Below are positions 9,901 to 15,415 of a stretch of 16,782 bases of DNA, piece after piece (the stretch's first letter is position 1; each line of letters starts with the position of its first letter). Origin of the DNA: Lachnoclostridium sp. UBA6475 (GTDB taxonomy: Bacteria; Bacillota; Clostridia; Lachnospirales; Lachnospiraceae). The notes under the pieces were generated by a model that saw only the letters and a program-made list of their open reading frames with translations, did not search any database and had not been told where the DNA came from. Both the position numbers and the translations under genes were made by a program. The stretch spans positions 9,899 through 26,680 of the forward strand of contig DJNB01000103.1 in NCBI GenBank assembly GCA_002435545.1. The letters are read 5' to 3'.

Positions 9901-10296
9901 ATTAAGATGGTAGATCCGAATGATTCATCCAAGCCGGCGATTCCGATCAATACTATTTATAATTATGATGGAGATGTGATCCTGCGGGAGGCTGCGATCG
10001 GATTTTCACAGAGTCTGCCTACTCCGAAAAAATATTCGGTAGAATTTATTACAGGTTACAAGATAGCGAGTTCGGATGCAAAATACAGTTTTATCGTTCC
10101 GTTTAAACTGTCTGACTGGCAGAAAGGCTATACGCAGATCCGAATTGAATGGGTAGCAAGATCCAGCCGAAAGGTAAAGGGAGAATTTGTCCCATATCAG
10201 AATCCGTCGGATCCTTCGGATAAAGACATCGTAGAGGCAGCAAAGCAGTACGCGGAAGTAGATATCGGAGAACGTGAACTGTTTGACCTTGAGTAG
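6976..10296 (+). CDS. Large membrane-anchored extracellular protein, DUF5057-like (1106 aa)
   Basis: A basic N-terminus and one transmembrane helix (residues about 15-36) anchor a very large outside domain; no prepilin motif, LPXTG sorting signal or second membrane helix is seen. Recognisable elements include a strand NPLVILEIVPE (about 111-121), a segment KIITATPAMINEMDQ followed by a hydrophobic strand IFYVSSYYGG (about 527-565), and VTIVMPGDMEIVTWQM near 838. The first two resemble what I remember of DUF5057 proteins of Lachnospiraceae, but I could not check that. Two Trp-rich patches carry NWAW (in DDRNWAWS and SNDNWAWT), possibly a repeated module. AGGGAG at 6961-6966 supports ATG 6976, 17 nt after the last prepilin gene, and the terminator follows, so it is the final gene of the pilus operon. 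It could be a pilus-associated surface or assembly factor; the function is unknown. Confidence 0.8.
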   Translation: MKRGQTKQKNWKKRIGYSAITLILACVFVVGFFAIKTGSIFGMFSYGKPYVETNSDGSADAVSIPDDKLKVTGQEDYKRVLTSSSTKYTGLNALPEIPEAKCADDKGSEQNPLVILEIVPELSQQSLSYFATSKEEGLPFDPLELSMKVSQEKKQSYISSVQDDTINNNHYKRSTWKAQGLKSANLGWLTQAGGIFSGNNFDNLYQIYDYDHTVTDSSRKTNGEDYDFSNAPLVTVNSYYTVEMKKGITFVEGLSKEKNSNAYPTIASLYDNNTAFKEAFVDKDGQEIPREVIEDDRNWAWSIEADSSNNKNFTVSVSEPTAEFESDYAEVRSGALDMKVFLERYKDVLLKADGGSTVTEDELSRTEAWTLSEAQGKYKGYFVYVGKGNGKFNLDVDNAVQGWSNDNWAWTYVENASELPSNGVDIWPEGKQPYEVKEAVNNAAVGQYFKAERFKTITSNDKFTEPEKTKTYTLNYKYEGYKLKFEYIGLRWNDVLKRMLVNFTDEIDSDGKVTKTADEQYADYHIKIITATPAMINEMDQNDTEDTLDYIERADIFYVSSYYGGKSGTNADQVKNLRDFFWKYVDPDKETALEANKNDVSQLVSFEENDLEWSDCMKIIKRLSGDAGLAMMFSKQMGFYLDDGTDKVCNLIYDSTYKHDQKASLCNLAKLYLISTLFDLSASTLSDKTEKLLWTFMDNVYGNIKQVKLSDSAKGPDNTAQYTGYFKEDEEGVNAACSSHDADSKYTYLWNLYTFIPYVTTASEDALYSSNGTADMDVFVEKYGFLSSSLRGTYPESTYGEVSGNISDKGYRCGLTSNNNFTYTSITGTRDPLEDYQNVTIVMPGDMEIVTWQMGKNKEGVPGTFLYGQRGNYNAKENLDNKNFTIIDKGVMSRIAVVLYNILQNAKAPAPVMKFNVDSNQDSKKYYQKMSNSSVLIDFNQAASYNESRSKEKNVLKLFCALNNSTNKENSIITSIKMVDPNDSSKPAIPINTIYNYDGDVILREAAIGFSQSLPTPKKYSVEFITGYKIASSDAKYSFIVPFKLSDWQKGYTQIRIEWVARSSRKVKGEFVPYQNPSDPSDKDIVEAAKQYAEVDIGERELFDLE

Positions 10297-10332
10297 AATG
10301 GTTGTATCGAAAAAAGATATATAAAAGAAAAC

Positions 10333-10366
10333 AAATACCTGTGTGCAGTTTGTACACAGGTATTTT
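10333..10366 (+). terminator. Rho-independent terminator closing the pilus operon
   Basis: AAATACCTGTGT (10333-10344) pairs perfectly over 12 bp with ACACAGGTATTT (10354-10365), with a 9-nt loop and a run of T on the 3' side (10363-10366). The A-rich 5' flank means it could also work on the minus strand, although no minus-strand gene is seen nearby. It lies 37 nt after the 1106-aa gene. No convincing promoter is visible between it and rnhB, so rnhB may depend on read-through or on a weak promoter. Confidence 0.9.
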
Positions 10367-10383
10367 AGAGAAAAGAGGTAACT

Positions 10384-11145
10384 ATGTCAAAAAAAATAGC
10401 CGATATAAAAAGTGAATTTGAAAATGCTTCCAGAGACGAGTGGCAGACATTGTTTGAAGAATATGCTTCGGATGAGCGGAGCGGTGTGAAAAATTTGATC
10501 CTTTCCTACCAAAAAAAGCAGCTGGCTTATGAAAAGGAACTTCTTCGCCTGGAGACCATGCTGGCATTTGAAAAAAAATATGGAGACGAATACGAGTGTA
10601 TCTGTGGGATTGATGAGGCAGGGCGCGGACCATTGGCAGGGCCGGTTGTCGCCGGAGCGGTAGTGCTGCCGAAGAATTGTAAAATATTGTATTTGAATGA
10701 TTCGAAAAAATTAAGTGCCAAGCGCAGAGACGAATTGTTTGATGAGATCAAAGAAAAAGCGGTATCTTATGGAATCGGGATGAGTTCACCGGCACAGATT
10801 GATTCGATCAATATCTTGCAGGCGACATATGAAGCAATGCGGCATGCAATCGAGGATCTGGAGATCGTACCGGATCTGCTTTTAAATGATGCGGTAACGA
10901 TACCACAGGTGCCGGTTAAGCAGGTCGGTATCATTAAGGGCGATGCCAAAAGCCTGTCGATTGCGGCGGCCAGTGTAATGGCAAAAGTTTCCAGGGATCG
11001 TCTAATGGTGCAGTATGCGGAGATGTATCCGGAGTACGGATTCGAAGGGCATAAAGGATATGGCTCGGCGGCGCATATTGAGGCGATCAAAAAATACGGA
11101 CCGTGTCCAATCCACCGGCTGACATTTATCAAAAACTTTATGTAA
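10384..11145 (+). CDS. rnhB: Ribonuclease HII
   Basis: RNase HII cleaves the RNA strand of RNA-DNA hybrids and initiates removal of single ribonucleotides from DNA in the cytoplasm. The signature CGIDEAGRGPLAGPVVAGAV gives catalytic Asp77 and Glu78; Asp169 (LLLNDA) and Asp205 (KVSRDR) complete the DEDD set, and NDSKKLS and GDAKSLSIAAASVMAKV are further family motifs. The C-terminal end (HKGYGSAAHIEAIKKYGPCPIHR) is typical. The first 70 or so residues form an N-terminal extension of the kind seen in Firmicutes RNase HII, giving 253 aa in total. An AGAGG site (10374-10378) precedes the ATG. The gene is followed 24 nt later by the FlhB-like gene, a pairing often seen in clostridia. Identification is firm. 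Confidence 0.97.
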   Translation: MSKKIADIKSEFENASRDEWQTLFEEYASDERSGVKNLILSYQKKQLAYEKELLRLETMLAFEKKYGDEYECICGIDEAGRGPLAGPVVAGAVVLPKNCKILYLNDSKKLSAKRRDELFDEIKEKAVSYGIGMSSPAQIDSINILQATYEAMRHAIEDLEIVPDLLLNDAVTIPQVPVKQVGIIKGDAKSLSIAAASVMAKVSRDRLMVQYAEMYPEYGFEGHKGYGSAAHIEAIKKYGPCPIHRLTFIKNFM

Positions 11146-11169
11146 ATGACGATAAGGAGTGTGATGTAG

Positions 11170-11451
11170 ATGTTACAGGACAATTTGAAAAAGACGGCAG
11201 TAGCGCTCGAATACGAAAAAGGCGATACGGCACCAAAAGTGATTGCGTCCGGGCGCGGCTACGTTGCAGATCGTATTATAAAGACAGCAGAGGAAAGTGA
11301 TGTCCCGGTCCATAAGGATGAAAAACTGGCAAAGAGCTTGTCCCTGCTGGATGTGGGAGAATATATCCCCCAGGAACTGTATAGTGTTGTGGCAGAGGTT
11401 TTGGTTTATGTCGATGATATGGAGAAGATCCAGAGCAAATTGGGACGATAA
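11170..11451 (+). CDS. Orphan FlhB/EscU C-terminal domain protein (export-switch homologue)
   Basis: The 93-aa soluble protein corresponds to the cytoplasmic C-terminal domain of FlhB/YscU/HrcU. Recognisable stretches are KTAVALEYEKGDTAPKVIAS, GRGYVADRIIKTAEESDVPV, and DVGEYIPQELYSVVAEVLVYV. The four membrane helices and the self-cleaving NPTH loop are absent; the protein starts about where the cleaved C-fragment of FlhB would begin. Annotation pipelines often label such genes as type III secretion switch proteins, but no flagellar or type III genes are nearby, so secretion is not implied. AAGGAG at 11154-11159 lies 10 nt before the ATG. It probably shares a transcript with rnhB. The cellular role is unknown. 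Confidence 0.9.
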   Translation: MLQDNLKKTAVALEYEKGDTAPKVIASGRGYVADRIIKTAEESDVPVHKDEKLAKSLSLLDVGEYIPQELYSVVAEVLVYVDDMEKIQSKLGR

Positions 11452-11454
11452 CAT

Positions 11455-11483
11455 TTGACAAATCCCGTTTTTTATGATAAACT
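11455..11483 (+). promoter_or_regulatory. Sigma-A-type promoter of the thiS operon
   Basis: TTGACA (11455-11460) is a perfect -35 box, then a 17-nt spacer and TAAACT (11478-11483) as the -10 box. TGA directly before the -10 gives an extended -10 element. Predicted transcription start is near 11490, leaving a leader of about 95 nt before thiS. The promoter begins 4 nt after the FlhB-like stop codon. Confidence 0.85.
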
Positions 11484-11489
11484 GACAAA

Positions 11490-11556
11490 AGATTGAGGAT
11501 ATCTCATGAAGGGGTACACCACCGCGGGTGTAGTTTTCAGGTGATATCCTTTTTTA
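11490..11556 (+). ncRNA. thiS-motif leader (HMP-PP riboswitch) embedded in an intrinsic terminator
   Basis: Outer stem AGGATATC (11496-11503) pairs with GATATCCT (11543-11550) over 8 bp and is followed at once by a run of T to 11555, forming an intrinsic terminator. Nested inside are TGAA (11507-11510) with TTCA (11536-11539), and TACACC (11515-11520) with GGTGTA (11527-11532) around a 6-nt loop. The stems enclose conserved-looking G-rich and ACCGCG segments. The element lies directly upstream of thiS. An aptamer lying almost wholly inside a terminator stem, placed before thiS, is the published architecture of the thiS motif, shown to sense the thiamine precursor HMP-PP. The expected effect is more thiS operon expression when HMP-PP is abundant. 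I could not align it to the consensus, so the class is assigned from architecture and position. TPP riboswitch motifs are absent. Confidence 0.85.
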
Positions 11557-11584
11557 TTGCAAGAGAAGCCTTGGAGGTGAAAAG

Positions 11585-11785
11585 ATGGTTCAGATCAATG
11601 GCGCTGCCAAAGAGCAGTACGATGGAAAGACACTGGATGATGTGTTAGCCGGTGAAGGATATGAAAAAAACCGGATTGCCATGGAAGTAAACGAAGAGAT
11701 CATTCCCAAAGCGAAGTATGGGGAAGTGACATTGAAAGACGGCGACGTGGTAGAGATAGTAAGTTTCGTTGGCGGTGGATGCTGA
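11585..11785 (+). CDS. thiS: Sulfur carrier protein ThiS
   Basis: ThiS is a ubiquitin-like small protein whose C-terminal glycine is adenylylated and then made into a thiocarboxylate that donates sulfur to ThiG for thiazole synthesis. The 66 residues show the family pattern: start MVQINGAAKE, the NEEIIPKAKYGEVTLKDGDVVEIVSFVGGG run, and the flexible Gly tail. The ending is GGGC, with one Cys beyond the usual terminal glycines (stop TGA at 11783). The active form should end in Gly, so the Cys must be removed or tolerated. GGAGGTGA (11573-11580) precedes the ATG. It is the first gene after the riboswitch and is followed by thiG; no thiF (the adenylyltransferase) is present. Confidence 0.95.
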   Translation: MVQINGAAKEQYDGKTLDDVLAGEGYEKNRIAMEVNEEIIPKAKYGEVTLKDGDVVEIVSFVGGGC

Positions 11786-11828
11786 CAGGCGATACATAAC
11801 GACAGAAAAGAAAGAGAGGACATAGATC

Positions 11829-12611
11829 ATGGAAAAAGATACATTGGTTTTAGGCGGACAGGAATTTACTTCAAGGTTTATTCTTGGTTCGGGAAAATAT
11901 TCACTGGATTTGATCAAGGCATCGGTGGAAAATGCAGGTGCACAGATCATTACGCTGGCACTTCGCCGCGCAAATGTCGGAGGGACAGCAAATATACTGG
12001 ATTATATTCCGGAGGGGGTTACCCTTCTTCCCAATACTTCCGGGGCGAGAAATGCAGACGAAGCCGTCCGCATCGCGAGACTTTCCCGTGAAGTGGGATG
12101 TGGAAATTTTGTAAAGATTGAGATCATGCGTGACAGTAAATATCTGCTTCCGGATAACCAGGAGACGATTAAGGCGACAGAAATCCTTGCCAAAGAGGGA
12201 TTTGTGGTAATGCCATACATGTATCCGGATCTGAATGTGGCAAGGGATCTGTACAATGCCGGTGCAGCTTCCATCATGCCGCTGGCGGCTCCGATCGGTT
12301 CCAATAAGGGACTTTGTACGAAAGAATTTATCCGGATTTTGATTGATGAGATCGATCTGCCGATTATCGTAGATGCAGGAATCGGTTCTCCTTCCCAGGC
12401 ATGTGAAGCGATGGAAATGGGAGCTGCCGCTGTCATGGCAAATACAGCAATTGCTACGGCGGGAGATATTCCGGCGATGGCAGAGGCATTTAAGAAAGCC
12501 ATTGAAGCAGGAAGAACCGCATATTTGTCCGGTCTTGGAAGAGTGCTTGACAAGGGAGGAAGTGCTTCTTCTCCATTGACAGGGTATATTCAGGATGGAA
12601 GCAATCGCTAA
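11829..12611 (+). CDS. thiG: Thiazole synthase ThiG
   Basis: ThiG joins 1-deoxy-D-xylulose 5-phosphate, dehydroglycine and ThiS-bound sulfur into the thiazole phosphate ring in the cytoplasm. The 260-aa protein has the TIM-barrel family motifs: FILGSGKY near residues 18-24, LALRRANV, LLPNTSGARNADEAVRIARL, and FVKIEIMRD with Lys96, the residue that forms the imine with the sugar phosphate. Further motifs are MPYMYPDL, MPLAAPIGSNKG, and the phosphate-binding DAGIGSPSQACEAMEMGAAAVMANTAIA stretch. The length is normal. AGAGAGGA (11813-11820) precedes ATG 11829. It lies 43 nt after thiS and 15 nt before thiH in the operon. Intact and confidently identified. Confidence 0.97.
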   Translation: MEKDTLVLGGQEFTSRFILGSGKYSLDLIKASVENAGAQIITLALRRANVGGTANILDYIPEGVTLLPNTSGARNADEAVRIARLSREVGCGNFVKIEIMRDSKYLLPDNQETIKATEILAKEGFVVMPYMYPDLNVARDLYNAGAASIMPLAAPIGSNKGLCTKEFIRILIDEIDLPIIVDAGIGSPSQACEAMEMGAAAVMANTAIATAGDIPAMAEAFKKAIEAGRTAYLSGLGRVLDKGGSASSPLTGYIQDGSNR

Positions 12612-12626
12612 ATTTGGAGGAAGATC

Positions 12627-13832
12627 ATGCAGGAAAAAGTAAACGAAAGCATCTTAAATGATGAGATCAAAGAACATTTAAAAGAAAACCGGATCGATCA
12701 TATGACCTATCTTGAAGGGATGGAAGTGCTGGATTCGGATATTGATAAACGAGTGATAGAAGCAGCAAAAGCGTATGACAGTGATAAATATACGGCAAAA
12801 GACGTACGCCGTGCCCTGCTTCATACCAATAAAACACCGGAAGATTTTGGAGCGCTTTTGTCGCCGGCAGCAATGCCATTTCTGGAAGAGATCGCACAGC
12901 AGGCACAGCAGGAGACGAGAAAACATTTTGGAAATTCCATTTATATGTTTACACCGATCTATATTGCCAATTATTGTGAAAACTACTGCATTTACTGCGG
13001 ATTTAACTGTCATAATAAGATCCGCCGTGCCAAATTAAATGCCGAAGAGATTGAAAAGGAAATGCAGGAGATCGCCAAGACCGGGCTTCAGGAAATTTTG
13101 ATTCTGACCGGTGAAAGCCCGAAAATGTCCGATATCCATTATATTGGTGAGGCGTGCAAGATTGCCCGAAAATATTTTAAGGTGATCGGTTTGGAGATTT
13201 ATCCGACAAATTCCGAAGATTATGCGTATCTGCATGAGTGCGGTGCCGATTATGTAACGGTATTTCAGGAGACTTATAATTCAGACAAATACGAAACCCT
13301 TCATCTTGCCGGAAATAAACGTATTTTCCCATATCGCGTCAATGCCCAGGAGCGCGCTTTGAAAGGCGGTATGCGTGGAGTCGGATTTGCCGCTCTTCTG
13401 GGACTGGATGATTTCCGCAGGGATGCCTTTGCTACCGGAATGCATGCGTATTTTGTGCAGCGAAAATATCCGCAGGCAGAGATCGCATTTTCCTGTCCGC
13501 GTCTCCGCCCGATCATTAACAACGATAAGATCAATCCGATGGATGTGCATGAGGCGCAGCTGTTACAGGTTGTCTGTGCCTATCGTCTGTTTATGCCATT
13601 TTCCAGTATCACCGTTTCCACGCGTGAATGTGAGAGAGTGCGTAACAGCCTGATCAAGATTGCAGCGACAAAGATTTCCGCAGGAGTCAATGTGGGGATC
13701 GGCGGTCACAGCGGCGAGGAAAAAGGTGATGAGCAGTTTGAGATTGATGATACTAGAAGTGTGGATGAAGTGTATCAGGCAATCATTGACGAAGGTTTGC
13801 AGCCGGTTATGAATGACTATATTTATGTGTAA
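12627..13832 (+). CDS. thiH: Radical SAM tyrosine lyase ThiH (2-iminoacetate synthase)
   Basis: ThiH cleaves tyrosine with a radical SAM mechanism, giving dehydroglycine (2-iminoacetate) for ThiG plus p-cresol. The 4Fe-4S-binding motif is NYCENYCIYCGF, with Cys117, Cys121 and Cys124 in CX3CX2C spacing. Other family regions are ILILTGESPKMSDIHYI, LEIYPTNSEDY, VTVFQETYNSDKYETLHLAG, and the C-terminal region with CERVRNSL and GGHSGEE. The length of 401 aa is typical. Use of ThiH rather than glycine oxidase ThiO fits an anaerobic lifestyle. GGAGG (12616-12620) precedes the ATG. It is co-transcribed with thiG upstream and the tenI-like gene downstream. Confidence 0.97.
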   Translation: MQEKVNESILNDEIKEHLKENRIDHMTYLEGMEVLDSDIDKRVIEAAKAYDSDKYTAKDVRRALLHTNKTPEDFGALLSPAAMPFLEEIAQQAQQETRKHFGNSIYMFTPIYIANYCENYCIYCGFNCHNKIRRAKLNAEEIEKEMQEIAKTGLQEILILTGESPKMSDIHYIGEACKIARKYFKVIGLEIYPTNSEDYAYLHECGADYVTVFQETYNSDKYETLHLAGNKRIFPYRVNAQERALKGGMRGVGFAALLGLDDFRRDAFATGMHAYFVQRKYPQAEIAFSCPRLRPIINNDKINPMDVHEAQLLQVVCAYRLFMPFSSITVSTRECERVRNSLIKIAATKISAGVNVGIGGHSGEEKGDEQFEIDDTRSVDEVYQAIIDEGLQPVMNDYIYV

Positions 13833-13845
13833 ATAGGAGTATACA

Positions 13846-14442
13846 ATGGCGATACATACAGGAGAGCAGAACATTCCCTGTATTTGCGTGACAAATCGAA
13901 CATTGTGCAGAGATGATTATCTGACGCGCATAGAATATATTGCAGAAAAGGGCGTGGCAGATGCCATTCTTCTGCGGGAAAAGGATCTTACCGAAAGGGA
14001 GTATTATGAACTGGCGGAAAAGGTCCTTTCGATTTGTAAAATGCATAACAGGCGGTGCATTCTGCATACTTATTATAAAGCAGCAAAAGAACTTGGGTGC
14101 AGGGAAATTCATCTGCCGCTTCCCGTTTTACAGAAAATGCGGGAAGAGGGAGAGAAGGAGTGGTTTACCACGGTCGGAACGTCAGTTCATTCGTTAAAGC
14201 AGGCAGAGCTGGCGATGCATTTAAAAGCAGATTATATGACAGCCGGTCATATCTTTGAGACGGACTGCAAAAAGGGACTTCCGGGAAGAGGAATTTCCTT
14301 TTTGAGAAAAGTTGTCCGCGAATCGGCTGTTCCGGTTTATGGAATCGGCGGAATTTCGGCAGATAATGCCGGGCAGGTCAGGGAGGCCGGAGCGGCCGGT
14401 GTCTGTATTATGTCTGGTTTTATGCTTGAAAGTATGAAATGA
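13846..14442 (+). CDS. tenI: TenI-like thiazole tautomerase (ThiE/TenI superfamily)
   Basis: This 198-aa (beta/alpha)8 barrel belongs to the thiamine phosphate synthase superfamily and automatic tools may name it ThiE. Its motifs are those of TenI: TSVHSLKQAE, GHIFETDCKKGLPGRG with the catalytic-type His135, and GIGGI (166-170). The features expected of ThiE are missing: the INDR/IND segment reads ILHTYY, and the GVHLGQxD segment reads EIHLPLPVL. TenI converts the ThiG product into its aromatic tautomer and does not join it with HMP-PP. AGGAG (13835-13839) precedes the ATG, 13 nt after thiH. If the assignment is right, a separate ThiE or ThiN should exist elsewhere in the genome. The subfamily split is judged from motifs recalled from Bacillus TenI, not from an alignment. 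Confidence 0.82.
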   Translation: MAIHTGEQNIPCICVTNRTLCRDDYLTRIEYIAEKGVADAILLREKDLTEREYYELAEKVLSICKMHNRRCILHTYYKAAKELGCREIHLPLPVLQKMREEGEKEWFTTVGTSVHSLKQAELAMHLKADYMTAGHIFETDCKKGLPGRGISFLRKVVRESAVPVYGIGGISADNAGQVREAGAAGVCIMSGFMLESMK

Positions 14443-14454
14443 TTGTGGTAGACT
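14426..14454 (+). promoter_or_regulatory. Predicted sigma-A-type promoter of metA
   Basis: TTGAAA (14426-14431), a 17-nt spacer and TAGACT (14449-14454), with TGG directly before the -10 as an extended -10 element. The -35 overlaps the last codons of the tenI-like gene. Predicted start is near 14461, leaving a leader of about 28 nt, too short for an S-box or T-box. No terminator separates the thi operon from metA, so read-through is also possible. Confidence 0.6.
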
Positions 14455-14488
14455 ACCTATATGCAGCAAAAGTTAGGAGTTGATCAAT

Positions 14489-15394
14489 ATGCCGATTAAG
14501 ATTCCCAATTCACTTCCGGCGACGGAAATATTGGAAAAAGAAAATATATTTGTAATGACGGAGCATCGCGCGATGCATCAGGACATCCGTCCGCTTCGTG
14601 TGCTGATCTTAAATCTGATGCCCACGAAGATTGTGACAGAGACGCAGCTTCTTCGTAAATTATCCAACACGCCTCTTCAGATCGAAGTGGAGTTTTTAAA
14701 GACGGCAAGTTATATTCCGCAGCACACGGATCCGACACACCTGGATACGTTTTATACTACGTTTGATGAGATCAAAGAACGCCGTTACGATGGAATGATC
14801 ATCACGGGGGCGCCGCTTGATTATGTTAAATTTGAAGACGTGACGTATTGGAAGGAAGTATGCCGGATCATGGACTGGTGTAAGACCCATGTGCATTGTA
14901 CCCTGCACCTTTGCTGGGGCGCCTTCGCAGGACTTTATTATTATTACGGCATTCCGAAGATAGATTATGAAAAAAAATTGTCCGGTATATATGAACACAC
15001 GGTGGTAAAGAAAAATTCGCCGTTTTTCCGTGGGTTTGATGATGTTTTTTATGCACCGCAGTCACGGGCAACCGGAGTTCGTCGTGAGGATGTGGAAGCG
15101 GTCGAGGAACTGGAACTGATGGCGGTATCCGAAGAAGCCGGGGTAACGATCGTAAAGACGAAGGACAGCCACCATTTCTTTATGACCTGTCATCCGGAGT
15201 ACGATGCGGATACGCTGGCGAAAGAATATTACCGTGATCTGGAAAAAGGAATGGATCCGCAGATCCCCTGCAATTATTTTCCGGATGATGATCCGAGCAA
15301 ACCACCGATCGTCCGCTGGCGTTCGGCGGGGCAGTTACTGTTTTCCAACTGGTTAAACTACTATGTATACCAGAGCACGCCGTATGAACTTTGA
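14489..15394 (+). CDS. metA: Homoserine O-acyltransferase MetA, probably acetyl-CoA dependent
   Basis: MetA activates homoserine by O-acylation, the committed step of methionine synthesis in the cytoplasm. The 301-aa protein opens MPIKIPNSLPA and keeps the family core LRVLILNLMPTKI. The catalytic set is Cys142 (LHLCWGAFAG) with His235 and Glu237 (CHPEYDADTL). The C-terminus YYVYQSTPYEL is standard. Position 111, which is Gly in the E. coli succinyltransferase and Glu in the acetyl-CoA-using Bacillus enzyme, is Asp here (TGAPLDYV), so I infer a homoserine O-acetyltransferase. I chose ATG 14489 over a TTG at 14480 because the family begins MPI and TTAGGAGT (14473-14480) lies 8 nt upstream. It follows the thi operon and precedes a GH43 gene by 21 nt. 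Confidence 0.95.
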   Translation: MPIKIPNSLPATEILEKENIFVMTEHRAMHQDIRPLRVLILNLMPTKIVTETQLLRKLSNTPLQIEVEFLKTASYIPQHTDPTHLDTFYTTFDEIKERRYDGMIITGAPLDYVKFEDVTYWKEVCRIMDWCKTHVHCTLHLCWGAFAGLYYYYGIPKIDYEKKLSGIYEHTVVKKNSPFFRGFDDVFYAPQSRATGVRREDVEAVEELELMAVSEEAGVTIVKTKDSHHFFMTCHPEYDADTLAKEYYRDLEKGMDPQIPCNYFPDDDPSKPPIVRWRSAGQLLFSNWLNYYVYQSTPYEL

Positions 15395-15415
15395 TTTTAA
15401 GGAGAGGTATTTTTG

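Noticed and set aside
10283..10310. TTGACC followed by TATCGA as a promoter for rnhB
   Set aside because: The -10 match is poor and transcripts from it would meet the perfect hairpin terminator at 10333-10366.
11170..11451. Evidence of a type III secretion or flagellar locus
   Set aside because: Only an isolated soluble C-domain is present and no other export gene occurs in the window.
11490..11556. Element considered as a TPP riboswitch or a T-box leader
   Set aside because: TPP aptamer consensus segments are absent, and the leader is about 66 nt, too short for a T-box stem I and specifier loop. Only the ACCGCGG stretch resembles the T-box antiterminator.
14480..14488. TTG start for metA nine bases upstream
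   Set aside because: It overlaps the ribosome binding site and adds three residues before the conserved MPI start of the family.
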